From: Blastococcus sp. TF02-09
GTDB lineage: Bacteria > Actinomycetota > Actinomycetes > Mycobacteriales > Geodermatophilaceae
Direction: 5' to 3'
DNA length: 64,000 bases
NCBI RefSeq assembly: GCF_003319105.1
Contig: NZ_QOHH01000003.1
Location: forward strand, 62,001-126,000
Position numbers and translations under genes: made by a program. Within the stretch, counting starts at the first letter, position 1, and every line of letters starts with the position of its first letter. This document shows positions 46,166 through 56,482 of this stretch, piece after piece. The notes beneath the pieces are model-generated. The model saw nothing but the letters and a program-made list of their open reading frames with translations, had not been told where the DNA came from and did not search any database.

Positions 46166-47944
46166 CTACTGCTTGCTCGGGTCGGTCGGGCCGGGGGCAC
46201 CGGGTTCGCCGGGCAGCGCCGGCTCCTCGGGCTTCGCGTCGATGCCCGCTTCCTTGCGCTGGGCCTCGCTGATCGGCGTCGGCGCACCGGTCAGCGGGTC
46301 GAACCCGGCGCCGGTCTTGGGGAACGCGATGACCTCGCGGATCGAGTCGACGCCGGTGAGCAGCGCGGTCAGCCGGTCCCAGCCCAACGCGGCGCCGGCG
46401 TGCGGCGGCGGCCCGTAGGCGAAGGCCTCCAGGAAGAACCCGAACCGCTCGCGGGCCTCCTCGCGGGACATGCCCAGGGTCTCGAACACCCGCTCCTGCA
46501 GCGCGGCGTCGTGGATACGCACCGACCCGCTCATGACCTCGTTGCCGTTGATCACCATGTCGTAGGCGTCGGACAGCGCCGCGCCCTTGTCCTCGGCGAA
46601 CCGGTCCCGCCACTCGGGCGTCGGCGAGGTGAAGGGGTGGTGCATGAAGGTCCAGTCGCCGTCCTCGGTCTCCTCGAACATCGGGAAGTCGACGACGAAC
46701 AGGAACGACCACGATCCCGGCTCGATCAGCTCCAGCCGACGGGCGATCTCGTTGCGCGCCGCGCCGAGCAGCTCCTGGGCCGAGCGGCGGGCGCCAGCGG
46801 CGAAGAACACGCAGTCGCCGGGCTTGGCGCTGACGGCGGCGACCAGGCCCTCGCGCTCGGCGTCGGAGATGTTTTTGGCCACCGGGCCGCCCAGGGTGCC
46901 GTCCTCGCCGACGGTCACGTACGCGAGGCCCCGGTAGCCGCGGGACTTCGCCCAGTCCTGCCACGCGTCGAACGCCCGCCGCGGCTGCGATCCGCCGCCG
47001 GGCATGACCACCGCACCCACGTAGGGCGCCTGAAACACGCGGAACGGGGTGTCCGTGAAGTAGTCGGTGAGCTCGGTCAGCTCGACGCCGAAGCGCAGGT
47101 CGGGCTTGTCCGACCCGAAGCGGTCCATCGCCTCTCGGTAGGTCATCCGCGGGATCTCCGGCACGTCGTAGGACGCGAGTTCCCGCCACAGCGCCCGGAC
47201 GACGTCCTCGGCGACGGCGAGCACGTCGTCGCGCTCGACGAAGCTCATCTCGAAGTCCAGCTGGGTGAACTCCGGCTGCCGGTCGGCGCGGAAGTCCTCG
47301 TCCCGGAAGCAGCGCGCGATCTGGTAGTAGCGCTCCAGGCCACCGATCATCAGCAGCTGCTTGAACAGCTGCGGCGACTGGGGCATGGCGTACCACTTGC
47401 CCGGCTGCAGCCGGACCGGGACGACGAAGTCGCGCGCGCCCTCCGGCGTCGAGCGGGTCAGCGACGGGGTCTCCACCTCGGCGAAGCCGTGTTCGTGCAT
47501 GACGGCGCGGGCGACCCGGCTGACCTCCGACCGCAGACGCATCGCCCGCGCGGGGCCCTGCCGCCGCAGGTCGAGGTAGCGGTACTTGTAGCGGACGTCG
47601 TCGGACGCGGCCTGGTCGGTCTCGATCGGGAACGGCAGCGGCGCGGCGGCGGAGAGCACCTCGAGCGACGACGTCGCCACCTCGATCTCACCCGTCGGCA
47701 GCTCCGGGTTCTCGTTGCCCTCGGGGCGCCGGCGCACCTCGCCGGTCACGCGCACGCAGTACTCGTTGCGCAGGTGGTGCGCCTCCTCCTCGCGGACGAC
47801 GACCTGCACGTACCCCGACGCGTCGCGCAGGTCGAGGAAGACCACGCCACCGTGGTCGCGGCGGCGGGCCACCCAGCCGGCGAGGGTGACGGTGGAGCCC
47901 GCGTCGGACGCGCGCAGCGTGCCGGCGTCGTGGGTGCGCAACAA
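46166..47944 (-). CDS. aspS: aspartyl-tRNA synthetase
   Basis: Class IIb synthetase, 592 residues: N-terminal OB anticodon-binding domain ([23 protein letters not shown] split by strands), catalytic core with motif 2 [20 protein letters not shown] and motif 3 in ALGWDRL, and a bacterial GAD insertion domain (about 280-420). Whether it is discriminating or also charges tRNA-Asn depends on gatCAB, not present here. TTG 47944 is used: the conserved N-terminus ([10 protein letters not shown]) has two adjacent TTG codons, and GAAAGG lies 7 nt before the first. A C-terminal Pro/Glu-rich tail is present. Confidence 0.96.
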   Translation of the reverse strand: MLRTHDAGTLRASDAGSTVTLAGWVARRRDHGGVVFLDLRDASGYVQVVVREEEAHHLRNEYCVRVTGEVRRRPEGNENPELPTGEIEVATSSLEVLSAAAPLPFPIETDQAASDDVRYKYRYLDLRRQGPARAMRLRSEVSRVARAVMHEHGFAEVETPSLTRSTPEGARDFVVPVRLQPGKWYAMPQSPQLFKQLLMIGGLERYYQIARCFRDEDFRADRQPEFTQLDFEMSFVERDDVLAVAEDVVRALWRELASYDVPEIPRMTYREAMDRFGSDKPDLRFGVELTELTDYFTDTPFRVFQAPYVGAVVMPGGGSQPRRAFDAWQDWAKSRGYRGLAYVTVGEDGTLGGPVAKNISDAEREGLVAAVSAKPGDCVFFAAGARRSAQELLGAARNEIARRLELIEPGSWSFLFVVDFPMFEETEDGDWTFMHHPFTSPTPEWRDRFAEDKGAALSDAYDMVINGNEVMSGSVRIHDAALQERVFETLGMSREEARERFGFFLEAFAYGPPPHAGAALGWDRLTALLTGVDSIREVIAFPKTGAGFDPLTGAPTPISEAQRKEAGIDAKPEEPALPGEPGAPGPTDPSKQ

Positions 47945-47973
47945 GGAGGTGCCTTTCAGAGGTGGGTGGAGAA

Positions 47974-48954
47974 CTACCAGCGGTCGTGCACGTGCGCGCG
48001 GATGCGCTCGTCGTACAGCCGCTCGAGATCGGTGAGCTGGGCGGGCGTCAGCGGCGGCAGCTCGGCGGCGGCGACGTTGCCGCGCACCTGCTCGACGTTG
48101 CGGGCCCCGGGGATGACCGCGGTGACGCCGGGCTGGTCGATCACCCAGCGCAGCGCGAAGGCGCCGGTCGGGGTGTCGCCGGCGATGGCGGCGACCTCGC
48201 GGGCGGCGGCGACACCGACGTCGAACGGCACGCCGGCGAAGGTCTCGCCCACGTCGAACGCCTCGCCGCCGCGGTTGAAGTTCCGGTGGTCGTCGGCCGG
48301 GAACTCCGTCGACTCGTCGTACTTGCCGGTGAGCAGGCCGCTGGCCAACGGCACCCGCGCGAGCACGCCGACGCCGGCAGCGGCCGCCGCGGGCAGCAGC
48401 TCCTCCAGCGGCTTGCGCCGGAAGACGTTGAGGATGACCTGGAGAGTGGCCACGCCCGGGTGCTGCAGCGCCGTCAGCCCCTCGGCGACGGTCTCGACGC
48501 TCACCCCGTAGGCCGCGATGGCGCCGTCCTCGACGAACGAGTCGAGTGCGTCGTACACCCGCTGGTCGGAGTAGACGGCCGTCGGCGGGCAGTGCAACTG
48601 GACGAGGTCGAGGGTGTCCACGCCCAGGTTGCGCCGGGACCGGTCGATCCACGCCCGCAGGTTCTCCGGCGTGTACTGCGCCGCCTCGAACGGGTCGGCG
48701 CGCCGGCCGACCTTGGTCGCGACGAACGGCCGCTCCGACCGGGCCGCCAGCGCCTTGCGGATGCGCTCCTCCGACCGCCCGTCGCCGTACACGTCGGCGG
48801 TGTCGAGCAGGTCGACGCCCTCATCGAGCGCCGCGTCCAGCACGGCGGCCGCGTCGTCCTCGGACACGTCGCCCCAGTCGCCGCCCAGCTGCCAGGTGCC
48901 CAGGCCGACGACGCCAACCTCGGCACCGGTCCGCCCCAGCGGTCGCCGCTCCAT
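47974..48954 (-). CDS. aldo/keto reductase
   Basis: NADP(H)-dependent AKR of the YajO/Tas-like group. 326 residues, with catalytic Asp and Tyr in [15 protein letters not shown], Lys in [10 protein letters not shown] and His in LVQLHCPP, and the cofactor end [17 protein letters not shown] 48954 has GGGGGAG 8 nt upstream; a GTG at 48963 overlapping the hisS stop is an alternative. It is wedged between hisS and aspS, which are usually directly adjacent in actinobacteria. Not closely similar to the AKR at 37936. Substrate unknown. Confidence 0.92.
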   Translation of the reverse strand: MERRPLGRTGAEVGVVGLGTWQLGGDWGDVSEDDAAAVLDAALDEGVDLLDTADVYGDGRSEERIRKALAARSERPFVATKVGRRADPFEAAQYTPENLRAWIDRSRRNLGVDTLDLVQLHCPPTAVYSDQRVYDALDSFVEDGAIAAYGVSVETVAEGLTALQHPGVATLQVILNVFRRKPLEELLPAAAAAGVGVLARVPLASGLLTGKYDESTEFPADDHRNFNRGGEAFDVGETFAGVPFDVGVAAAREVAAIAGDTPTGAFALRWVIDQPGVTAVIPGARNVEQVRGNVAAAELPPLTPAQLTDLERLYDERIRAHVHDRW

Positions 48955-48959
48955 GGAAG

Positions 48960-50225
48960 TCACTCCCCCACCGTCGCACGCTTCAACGCGTCGAACAGCT
49001 CGGACACCGGGACGGCGGTCTGCTCCCCCGTGGCCATGTCCTTGAGCTGCCCGACGCCCGCGGCCAGGTCCCGCTCGCCGATGACCACGACGTGCGAGGC
49101 ACCCGAGCGGTCGGCGGCCTTCATGGCGCCCTTGAGCCCGCGGTCGCCGTAGACGGTGTCGGCCGCCACCCCGGCCTGGCGCAGCTGCCCGACCAGCCGG
49201 ACGGCCAGCCGCTTCGCCTCGGCGCCCAGCGGCACCACGAACGCCTGCACACCGGGAGCGGCTCCGACGTCGAGCCCCTCGGCCTGCACCGCGAGCAGCG
49301 TCCGGTCCACCCCGACGGCGTAGCCGATGCCCGGCAGGTCCGGCCCGCCCAGCGCCGCGGAGAGCCCGGCGTACCCGCCGCCGCCCCCGATCGCCGACTG
49401 CGCACCCAGCCCGTTGTGCACGAACTCGAACGTCGTCTTCGTGTAGTAGTCCAGCCCGCGCACCAGCCGCGGCGCCTCGGTCCAGGTCACCCCGAGGTCG
49501 GTGAGGTGCTGGCGGACGGCGTCGTAGTGCGCCTTCGTGGAGTCCGACAGGTGGTCGACCATCAGCGGTGCGTCGTCGAGCTGGGCCTGCACCTCGGGGC
49601 GCTTGTCGTCGAGGACCCGCAGCGGGTTGATCTCCGCGCGCCGCCGGGTCTCCTCGTCGAGGTCGAGCTTCTCCAGGTAGGCCACGAGCAGCTCGCGGTA
49701 CTGCGGCCGGCACGTGGCGTCGCCCAGCGAGGTGAGCAGCAGCTCGAAGTCGGTGAGCCCCAGGTCCCGGAAGCCCTGCACGCCCAGCGCCACCACCTCG
49801 GCGTCCAGCGCCGGGTCGTCGACGCCGAGCGCCTCCATGTCGACCTGGGTGAAGTGCCGGTACCGGCCGGCCTGCGGGCGCTCGTAGCGGAAGGCCGAGC
49901 CGACCGACCAGAGCTTCACCGGCAGGGCGCCGTCGTGCAGCCGGTGCTCGATGAACGCGCGCATCAGCCCGGCGGTCAGCTCGGGTCGCAGCGTCAGCGA
50001 GCGGCCGCCCCGGTCCTCGAAGGTGTACATCTCCTTGGTCACGACGTCGGTGGACTCACCGACCCCCCGGGAGAAGACCGCGGTGTCCTCGAACACCGGC
50101 GTCTCGACGTAGCCGTAACCGGCCCGGCGCAGCGGCGCGGTGAGCGCGTCGCGGACGGCGAGGAACCGCGCCGACTCCGGCGGCAGCGTGTCGAACGTGC
50201 CCTTGGGGGCGGTCATGCCGCTCAC
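48960..50225 (-). CDS. hisS: histidyl-tRNA synthetase
   Basis: Class IIa synthetase. About 421 residues: motif 1 region [32 protein letters not shown], motif 2 [21 protein letters not shown] split by its loop, the histidine-specific [15 protein letters not shown], motif 3 GYAVGVDR and a C-terminal anticodon-binding alpha/beta domain. GTG 50225 is used because it overlaps the MBL stop (GTGA) with GAAGGG ~9 nt upstream; ATG 50216 (MTAPKG) is also possible. Confidence 0.96.
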   Translation of the reverse strand: MSGMTAPKGTFDTLPPESARFLAVRDALTAPLRRAGYGYVETPVFEDTAVFSRGVGESTDVVTKEMYTFEDRGGRSLTLRPELTAGLMRAFIEHRLHDGALPVKLWSVGSAFRYERPQAGRYRHFTQVDMEALGVDDPALDAEVVALGVQGFRDLGLTDFELLLTSLGDATCRPQYRELLVAYLEKLDLDEETRRRAEINPLRVLDDKRPEVQAQLDDAPLMVDHLSDSTKAHYDAVRQHLTDLGVTWTEAPRLVRGLDYYTKTTFEFVHNGLGAQSAIGGGGGYAGLSAALGGPDLPGIGYAVGVDRTLLAVQAEGLDVGAAPGVQAFVVPLGAEAKRLAVRLVGQLRQAGVAADTVYGDRGLKGAMKAADRSGASHVVVIGERDLAAGVGQLKDMATGEQTAVPVSELFDALKRATVGE

Positions 50226-50905
50226 AGCCCACGGCCCTTCGGTGCGGCGGCGGCCTCGGCCAGGTAGGGGTTCGTCGCGCGCTCGCGGCCGATCGTCGTC
50301 GCCGGGCCGTGGCCGGGCAGCACGATCGTCTCGTCGTCCAGCGGCAGGACGACGTCGCGCAGCGAGGTCAGCATCGCGTCCCACGAACCGCCGGGGAGGT
50401 CCACGCGGCCCACCGAACCGGCGAAGAGCACGTCGCCGGCGAGCAGTCCGGGCGTCTCGCCCAGGTCGAGGGAGAACATGACCGAGCCCTGCGTGTGCCC
50501 GGGCGCGTGCCGGACGGTGAGGTCGACCCCGGCCAGCGACAGCACCGCGCCGTCGTCCAGGCGCTTCACCTCGCCCGGGTCGGGTAGCCGGACACCGCCG
50601 AGCAGGGGCGCCAGCTGCGGGCCGTGCCAGCGCATCGGGTCCGAAAGCATGCCGAGGTCGTCGGGGTGCAGGTAGGCGGGGATGTCGTAGCCCTTGCACA
50701 CCGGGAGCACGGAGAACGTGTGGTCGAGGTGGCCGTGGGTGAGCACGACGGCGACCGGCTTGAGGCCGTCGTCGGCCAGCATCCGGCCCAGCGGCTCGAC
50801 CGCGTCCATGCCGGGATCGACCACGACGCACTCCTGCCCGGGGCCGGACGCCACGGCGTAGCAGTTGGTCCCGAAGGCGCCGGCGGGGAAGGAGCGGATG
50901 AGCAC
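50222..50905 (-). CDS. MBL-fold metallo-hydrolase (glyoxalase II-like)
   Basis: 227-residue metallo-beta-lactamase-fold hydrolase. Metal ligands: THGHLDH (His57, His59, Asp61, His62), [23 protein letters not shown] and a final His in VLPGHGPAT. This is the small glyoxalase II/YcbL-like type often found upstream of hisS in actinobacteria; the physiological thioester or other substrate is unknown. The GTG start at 50905 is 6 nt after TAACCT, implying a leaderless message, and this gene likely heads the hisS-AKR-aspS operon. Confidence 0.92.
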   Translation of the reverse strand: MLIRSFPAGAFGTNCYAVASGPGQECVVVDPGMDAVEPLGRMLADDGLKPVAVVLTHGHLDHTFSVLPVCKGYDIPAYLHPDDLGMLSDPMRWHGPQLAPLLGGVRLPDPGEVKRLDDGAVLSLAGVDLTVRHAPGHTQGSVMFSLDLGETPGLLAGDVLFAGSVGRVDLPGGSWDAMLTSLRDVVLPLDDETIVLPGHGPATTIGRERATNPYLAEAAAAPKGRGL

Positions 50906-50911
50906 CCGTGC

Positions 50912-50917
50912 AGGTTA
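50912..50917 (-). promoter_or_regulatory. -10 element for leaderless MBL-hisS transcript
   Basis: TAACCT on the minus strand, 6 nt before the GTG of the MBL gene. No Shine-Dalgarno precedes that start. The gap to the divergent cyclophilin gene is 149 nt and would hold both promoters. Confidence 0.5.
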
Positions 50918-51054
50918 CGCGGGCGCCGATCGAGGAGCGGGCGTGCCAGTGAACGGCCAGCTCGGGCACCTACACTCCGTCGTCGACCGCGTCGAGCGGC
51001 GCCCGTGACCGGCCGCCGCCCCGCCGAGCCGCCGCCCGTCCGAGGAGTCCGACC

Positions 51055-51837
51055 GTGCCCACGAGCAAGCAGCGCCGCGAGGCCGCCCAGCGCCACCTCC
51101 AGCGCCAGCTGGAGCGCCGTGCCGCGCAGGCGCAGAAGCGCCGCCGCAACCTGGGCATCGGCCTGGCCGCGCTGGCCCTCGTGGTGGTGGTCGGCGCGGC
51201 GCTGCTGATCAGCGGCGTCCTCGGCGGCGACGACGACACCCAGGCCTCCGCACCGGACGACGCGAGCACCTGCACCTACGTCCCCGCCGACACCTCGGCC
51301 AACCCGGACCTCACCGACGTCGGCGTGCCGGACGGCGACGTGCCCACCGAGGGCACGCAGGCGCTCACGATGACCACGAACTACGGGGAGATCGGGCTCA
51401 CCCTCGACCAGGCCGCCGCGCCCTGCGCCGCCGGTGCGCTCACCTACCTCGCCGGTGAGGGCTTCTTCGACGGCACGAACTGCCACCGGCTGACCAACAG
51501 CCCGGGCCTGCAGGTCCTCCAGTGCGGCGACCCGAGCGGCACCGGTCGCGGCGGCGCGGCGTTCGACTACCTGACCGCGGCGACCGGCGTCTCGGAGACC
51601 TACCCGCGCGGGACGATCGCCATGGCCAACTCCGGTCAGGGCGACGACGGCAGCCAGTTCTTCCTCGTCTACGGCGACAGCCTCGAGGGCAACCCGAACT
51701 ACACCGTCGTCGGCACGATCGACGAGGCCGGCCTGGCCGTGCTGGACGCCATCGCGGCGAGGGGCATCGCCGACGGCGGCCAGGACGGCGCCCCGGTCGA
51801 GCCGGTCACCATCGAGTCGATGGCCCTCGCCGGCTGA
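51055..51837 (+). CDS. membrane-anchored cyclophilin-type peptidyl-prolyl isomerase
   Basis: 260 residues: a basic, coiled-coil-prone cytoplasmic N-terminus (SKQRREAAQRHLQRQLERR), one transmembrane helix (IGLAALALVVVVGAALLI), a short acidic linker and an extracytoplasmic cyclophilin domain with MTTNYGEIGLTLD, GFFDGTNCHRL, GSQFFLVYGD and TVVGTIDEAG. The catalytic Arg of human cyclophilin (FHRxIxxF) corresponds to NCHRLTNSPG, so Arg is kept although the following Phe is not. Probably folds secreted proteins. GTG start with GAGGAG upstream. Only plus-strand gene between 45 and 64 kb. Confidence 0.92.
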   Translation: MPTSKQRREAAQRHLQRQLERRAAQAQKRRRNLGIGLAALALVVVVGAALLISGVLGGDDDTQASAPDDASTCTYVPADTSANPDLTDVGVPDGDVPTEGTQALTMTTNYGEIGLTLDQAAAPCAAGALTYLAGEGFFDGTNCHRLTNSPGLQVLQCGDPSGTGRGGAAFDYLTAATGVSETYPRGTIAMANSGQGDDGSQFFLVYGDSLEGNPNYTVVGTIDEAGLAVLDAIAARGIADGGQDGAPVEPVTIESMALAG

Positions 51838-51867
51838 CGCTCCGAGGGCGTCCTCCCTCACCTCCGC

Positions 51868-51903
51868 GCGTCCTCCCTCACCGTGCACCACGAGGGAGGA
51901 CGC
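51868..51903. terminator. hairpin 1 between the cyclophilin and relA genes
   Basis: GCGTCCTCCCTC (51868-51879) and its perfect complement (51892-51903) enclose a 12-nt loop. The left-arm sequence occurs once more directly upstream (51849-51860), a short direct repeat. The site lies between convergent stop codons at 51837 (+) and 51952 (-). Confidence 0.65.
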
Positions 51904-51933
51904 GCTGGGATCAGGTCACCTGATCCCAGCGCG
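51901..51933. terminator. hairpin 2, perfect 16-bp palindrome between the cyclophilin and relA genes
   Basis: CGCGCTGGGATCAGGT (51901-51916), one central base, then its exact reverse complement (51918-51933). It shares three bases with hairpin 1, so only one may fold fully at a time. Likely a bidirectional terminator; a one-base loop needs some opening at the tip in RNA. Confidence 0.65.
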
Positions 51934-51951
51934 GGGCAGCGGGGTCCTTCT

Positions 51952-54426
51952 TCAGGCGGTCACGCGCTCCACGTCGAAGACGCCGTCCACGTTGCGCACG
52001 GTCTGCAGCACCGCGCCCAGGTGCGCGGGGTCGGCCAGCTCGAAAGTGAACCGGCTGATGGCCACCCGGTCCCGGCTGGTCTGCACCGACGCGGACAGGA
52101 TGTTCACCCGCTCGTCGGCCAGCGCCTTGGTGACGTCGGAGAGCAGCCGGTGCCGGTCCAGCGCCTCGACCTGGATCGCGACGAGGAAGACCGAACCGGG
52201 CGCGCTGGCCCACTCGACCTCGACCAGCCGCTCGGGCTTGCGCTGGAGGTCACCGGCGTTGGTGCAGTCGGTGCGGTGCACGCTCACCCCGCCGCCGCGG
52301 GTGACGAAGCCGAGGATCTCGTCGCCCGGCACCGGCGTGCAGCACTTCGCGAGCTTGGCCCACACGTCGGTCATGCCGTGGACGATGACGCCCGGGTCAC
52401 CGGTGGCCGAACGGCGCGGCGTGGGCCGGCGGGTCGGGATCGCGGTCTCGGCGATGTCCTCGACGGCGCCCTCGGTGCCTCCGAGCGCCGTCATCAGCTT
52501 CTCGACCACCGAGGCGGCGGAGATGTTGTTCTCCCCCACGGCCGCGTACAGCGCGGTGACGTCGGCGTAGCGCAGGTCCTTGGCCAGCGTGCTCAGCGCC
52601 TCGCCGCCGAGCAGCCGCTGCAGCGGGAGCCCGGCCTTGCGCATGGCCCGGGTCAGCGCCTCCTTGCCGGCCTCGACGGCGTCCTCGCGGCGCTCCTTGG
52701 TGAACCACTGCCGGATCTTGGTGCGCGCCCGGGAGGAGCCGACGAAGCTCAGCCAGTCCTGGGAGGGGCCGGCGGTGGGCGACTTCGAGGTGAAGATCTC
52801 GACGACGTCGCCGTTGGAGAGCTTGCTGTCCAACGACACCAGCGCGCCGTTCACCCGCGCGCCGATGGTCCGGTAGCCGACCTCGGTGTGCACCGCGAAC
52901 GCGAAGTCGACCGGCGTGGAGTCACCGGGGACGCTGATCACGTCGCCCTTGGGCGTGAAGACGAAGACCTCCTGCGGACCGAGGTCGTAGCGCAAGGTCT
53001 CCAGGAACTCGCCGGGCTCCTGCGCCTCGCGCTGCCAGTCCAGCAGCTGGCGCAGCCACAGCATGTCGTCGGGTGAGCCGGCCTTGGCCGGGGCGCCGAA
53101 CTCACCGGCGCTGGGCCTGCCGCCGGCCCGCGCGTTCTCCTTGTACTTCCAGTGCGCGGCGATGCCGTAGTCGGCGGTGCGGTGCATGTCGTGCGTGCGG
53201 ATCTGGAGCTCCACGGGCTTGCCGTGCGGGCCGATCACCGTCGTGTGCAGCGACTGGTACATGTTGAACTTCGGCATCGCGATGAAGTCCTTGAAGCGCC
53301 CCGGCAGCGGCTGCCAGTGGGCGTGCATGATGCCGAGCGCCGCGTAGCAGTCGCGGACCGAGTCGACCAGGATCCGGATGCCCACGAGGTCCCAGATGTC
53401 GGCGAAGTCGCGGCCACGGACGATCATCTTCTGGTAGATCGAGTAGTAGTGCTTGGGCCGGCCGGTGACGACCGCCTCGATCTTGGCGGCCTTGAGCTGC
53501 TCCTGGACCTGCGAGGTCACCTCGGCGAGGTAGGTGTCGCGCGAGGGCGCCCGCTCGGCCACCAGCCGCACGATCTCGTCGTAGCGCTTGGGATACAGCG
53601 TCGCGAACGCGAGGTCCTCGAGCTCCCACTTGATGGTGTTCATGCCCAGCCGGTGGGCCAGCGGAGCGAGGATCTCCAGCGTCTCGCGCGCCTTCTTCTC
53701 CTGCTTCTCGGGCGGGAGGAAGCGCAGCGTGCGCATGTTGTGCAGCCGGTCGGCGAGCTTGATGACCAGCACCCGCGGGTCGCGGGCCATGGCGACGATC
53801 ATCTTGCGGATCGTCTCGGCCTGGGCGGCGTCCCCCAGCTTGACCCGGTCGATCTTCGTGACGCCGTCGACGAGGTGGGCGACCTCGGGACCGAAGTCGG
53901 TGGTGATCGAGTCCAGCGTGATGCCGGTGTCCTCGACCGTGTCGTGCAGCAGGGCCGCCACGAGCGTGGTGGTGTCCATGCCCAGGCCGGCGAGGATGGT
54001 GGCCACGGCCAGCGGATGGGTGATGTAGGGGTCGCCGCTCTTGCGCCGCTGCGCGGCGTGCGCGCCCTCGGCGACGTCGTACGCGCGCTGCAGCAGCGTG
54101 AGGTCGGCCTTGGGGTGGCTCTGGCGGTGCAGGGCGGCCAGCGGCTCGAGCACGGGGCGGACGACGGGGCTGCGCTGGCCGGCGACGATGCGACGGGCGA
54201 GGCGGTCGCGGACCCGGCGCCGCGGGGTGGCCGCATCGCCGTCGCCGGGCTCGGCGCCGACGTCGTCGGGCCGACGGACCGTCGGGCGCTCGGGCAGCGG
54301 CGGACGGTGGGCCGGCTCGGTGCCGGCGGTCTGCGTGCCCGGGGGCGACGGGTCGGTCGCGGTGCCGGCGGCCGGTGGGGTCCCGGGGCGCGCGGGGGCG
54401 GCGTCGGCGGCTACGTCTGAGGCCAC
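51952..54426 (-). CDS. relA: bifunctional (p)ppGpp synthetase/hydrolase, Rel/Spo family
   Basis: Makes and degrades (p)ppGpp in the stringent response. 824 residues: a ~75-residue Pro-rich N-terminal tail, HD hydrolase domain ([34 protein letters not shown]), synthetase domain ([23 protein letters not shown]), TGS domain ([19 protein letters not shown]), a zinc-finger-like region with Cys ([11 protein letters not shown]) and a C-terminal ACT domain. Both active sites look intact. GTG start with GGGAG upstream. The last gene of the secDF-apt-relA group, as in most actinobacteria. Confidence 0.96.
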   Translation of the reverse strand: MASDVAADAAPARPGTPPAAGTATDPSPPGTQTAGTEPAHRPPLPERPTVRRPDDVGAEPGDGDAATPRRRVRDRLARRIVAGQRSPVVRPVLEPLAALHRQSHPKADLTLLQRAYDVAEGAHAAQRRKSGDPYITHPLAVATILAGLGMDTTTLVAALLHDTVEDTGITLDSITTDFGPEVAHLVDGVTKIDRVKLGDAAQAETIRKMIVAMARDPRVLVIKLADRLHNMRTLRFLPPEKQEKKARETLEILAPLAHRLGMNTIKWELEDLAFATLYPKRYDEIVRLVAERAPSRDTYLAEVTSQVQEQLKAAKIEAVVTGRPKHYYSIYQKMIVRGRDFADIWDLVGIRILVDSVRDCYAALGIMHAHWQPLPGRFKDFIAMPKFNMYQSLHTTVIGPHGKPVELQIRTHDMHRTADYGIAAHWKYKENARAGGRPSAGEFGAPAKAGSPDDMLWLRQLLDWQREAQEPGEFLETLRYDLGPQEVFVFTPKGDVISVPGDSTPVDFAFAVHTEVGYRTIGARVNGALVSLDSKLSNGDVVEIFTSKSPTAGPSQDWLSFVGSSRARTKIRQWFTKERREDAVEAGKEALTRAMRKAGLPLQRLLGGEALSTLAKDLRYADVTALYAAVGENNISAASVVEKLMTALGGTEGAVEDIAETAIPTRRPTPRRSATGDPGVIVHGMTDVWAKLAKCCTPVPGDEILGFVTRGGGVSVHRTDCTNAGDLQRKPERLVEVEWASAPGSVFLVAIQVEALDRHRLLSDVTKALADERVNILSASVQTSRDRVAISRFTFELADPAHLGAVLQTVRNVDGVFDVERVTA

Positions 54427-54518
54427 TGCGACTCCCGCGGATCCGAGGAGGGGGGACCCTCACCATGCTAGCCGGGCCGGGCGCCGCGCCGCCGGACGCG
54501 GCCGGGCCCCTCCCTCGG

Positions 54519-55115
54519 TCAGGTGGTCCAGAGCGCGTGCACCGTGTGCGGCGCCATCCGCTCCCGGCCGCCGAGGGCGGCGAGCTCGACGACGACCGAC
54601 ACCGCCGTGACCACCCCGCCCAGCTGCTCGACCAGGGCGACGGCGGCGGTGAGCGTGCCGCCGGTGGCGAGCACGTCGTCGACCACCAGCACCCGCTGGC
54701 CCGGGCGGATGGAATCCGCGTGCAGCTCGAGGGTCGCGGTGCCGTACTCGAGCGAGTAGTCGGCCGCGATCCGCTCCCGCGGCAGCTTGCCGGCCTTGCG
54801 CACCAGGACGACGCCCACCCCCGCGGACAGCGCGACCGCGGCGGCCAGCAGGAAGCCCCGCGCCTCCACGCCGACGACGACGTCGAACGCGGGAGCGGCC
54901 CGGTCCGTGCCCGCCAGCGCGGCCGCGCGCGAGTCGGACTCCCCCGCAGCCGCCAGTCCCTCGACCACCCGCGCGAACGCCGGGCCGTCGGCGAACACCG
55001 GCGTCAGGTCGCGGAAGAGCACGCCGGGCTCGGGGTGGTCGGGGATGTCGACGGTGAGCGAGGCGATCAGCTCGTCCAGCGGCTGCTGCACCGCACCGTC
55101 GGCCACCGCGCTCAT
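54519..55115 (-). CDS. apt: adenine phosphoribosyltransferase
   Basis: Purine salvage: adenine plus PRPP to AMP. 198 residues with FRDLTPVFADG, VVGVEARGFLLAAAVA, LVRKAGKLP, the flexible YSLEYGTATLELH and the PRPP loop VLVVDDVLATGGT. A 12-residue Ala/Asp-rich insertion (AAGESDSRAAALAG) lengthens the first half. ATG 55115 overlaps the secF TGA. It lies between secF and relA. Confidence 0.95.
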   Translation of the reverse strand: MSAVADGAVQQPLDELIASLTVDIPDHPEPGVLFRDLTPVFADGPAFARVVEGLAAAGESDSRAAALAGTDRAAPAFDVVVGVEARGFLLAAAVALSAGVGVVLVRKAGKLPRERIAADYSLEYGTATLELHADSIRPGQRVLVVDDVLATGGTLTAAVALVEQLGGVVTAVSVVVELAALGGRERMAPHTVHALWTT

Positions 55116-56482
55116 CGGCGCTTCTTCGCCGGACGGCGGCCACCGGGCCGCTGCGGCCGGGCTCCGGGACGCGGGGCCGCGGTGGCGCCGGACGTCTCCG
55201 GCCGCACCGAGGACGGCGACTCGACCACGACGTCGGCGGCGACGGCGTCGGGCAGCGCCGCGACCGCGGTCGCTCCCCCGACCGGGCGTCGGCCACGGCG
55301 GGCACTGGCCACCGGACCGGCAGCCGGAGCCGCACCGGTCTGGCGGGCGGCCGACGAGCGACGGGCGAGCACGCGCCGGCGCAGGGCCTGCACCTCGGGC
55401 TCGCGCTCCTTGAGGTCGGCCACGATCGGCGTCGCCAGGATGATCGAGGAGTACGTGCCCGCGGCGAGGCCGACGAACAGCACCAGGGCGAGGTCCTTGA
55501 GCGTGCCCACGCCCAGCAGACCGGCGCCGACGAAGAGCAGCCCGGCGACCGGCAGCAGCGCGATCACCGACGTGTTGATCGAGCGCATCAGGGTCTGGTT
55601 GACGGCCAGGTTCGCCGCCTCGCTCCAGGTCATGCGCGCCGACTTGTCCAGGTCCTTGACGTTCTCGTCCACCTTGTCGAAGACGACGACGGTGTCGTAG
55701 AGCGAGAAGCCCAGGATGGTGAGGAAGCCGATCACGGTGGACGGCGTCACCTCGAAGCCGACCAGGGCGTAGATGCCCGCGGTGACCACGATGTCGTGCA
55801 CCAGGGCGGCCATCGCACCGATCGCCATCTTGAGCTGGAAGCGCACGGCCAGGAAGAGCACCACGGCGACCAGGAAGACGACGAGCGCGACGAGGGCCTG
55901 GTCGGTGATGTCCCGGCCCCAGTCCGCGCTGACCGACTCAGGGCTGACCTGGTCGGCGTCCACCCCGGCGGCGTCGGCGATCGCGGTGACGACGTCCCGT
56001 TCGGCGTCGCCGTCGAGCGCCTCGGTGCGCAGCAGGACGGTGTCCCCGCCGACGATCTGCGCCGAGGCGACCTCCGCGCCGGCGTCCTCGGCGGCGGTGC
56101 GCACCTGCTCGAGCTGCTGCTCGGAACCCGGGAGCCGGAAGCTGTTCCCGCCCTCGAAGTCGATCCCGAAGTTGAAGCCGCGGAACACGATGGCGAGCAA
56201 GCTCAGCAGCAGCACCACGGCGGTGATCTTGTAGATCAGCCGGCTCCGGCCGACGACGTCCAGGCCCGCCTCGCCGTTGTACAGCCGGTGCGCCAGCGAG
56301 GCCCGCGGCGTGCGCGTGAGGTCGCCACCGCCTTCGCGGGGCAGGCCGGCCTCGGCGAGGTCGTCGTCCCCCATCGCCGCGGCGGCCTCGCTGCCGGCGT
56401 CCGCGGCGTCGCGTGCCTCGTCGGCCTCGGTGCCGACGGGGACTGGCTCGTCCTCCGGCCGCCGGCCGTCGTCGCGGGTCAT
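55112..56482 (-). CDS. secF: protein translocase subunit SecF, extended at both ends
   Basis: Partner of SecD in late steps of Sec export. 456 residues, about 150 longer than E. coli SecF: an acidic ~70-residue N-terminal extension, then helix 1 and the periplasmic start FNFGIDFEGG, then the five-helix conserved block (AALVHDIVVTAGIYAL, FSLYDTVVVFDKVDEN, NQTLMRSINTSVIALL) and a ~100-residue Pro/Ala/Arg-rich C-terminal tail. ATG 56482 overlaps the secD stop and has an AGGAG upstream. Confidence 0.95.
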   Translation of the reverse strand: MTRDDGRRPEDEPVPVGTEADEARDAADAGSEAAAAMGDDDLAEAGLPREGGGDLTRTPRASLAHRLYNGEAGLDVVGRSRLIYKITAVVLLLSLLAIVFRGFNFGIDFEGGNSFRLPGSEQQLEQVRTAAEDAGAEVASAQIVGGDTVLLRTEALDGDAERDVVTAIADAAGVDADQVSPESVSADWGRDITDQALVALVVFLVAVVLFLAVRFQLKMAIGAMAALVHDIVVTAGIYALVGFEVTPSTVIGFLTILGFSLYDTVVVFDKVDENVKDLDKSARMTWSEAANLAVNQTLMRSINTSVIALLPVAGLLFVGAGLLGVGTLKDLALVLFVGLAAGTYSSIILATPIVADLKEREPEVQALRRRVLARRSSAARQTGAAPAAGPVASARRGRRPVGGATAVAALPDAVAADVVVESPSSVRPETSGATAAPRPGARPQRPGGRRPAKKRR

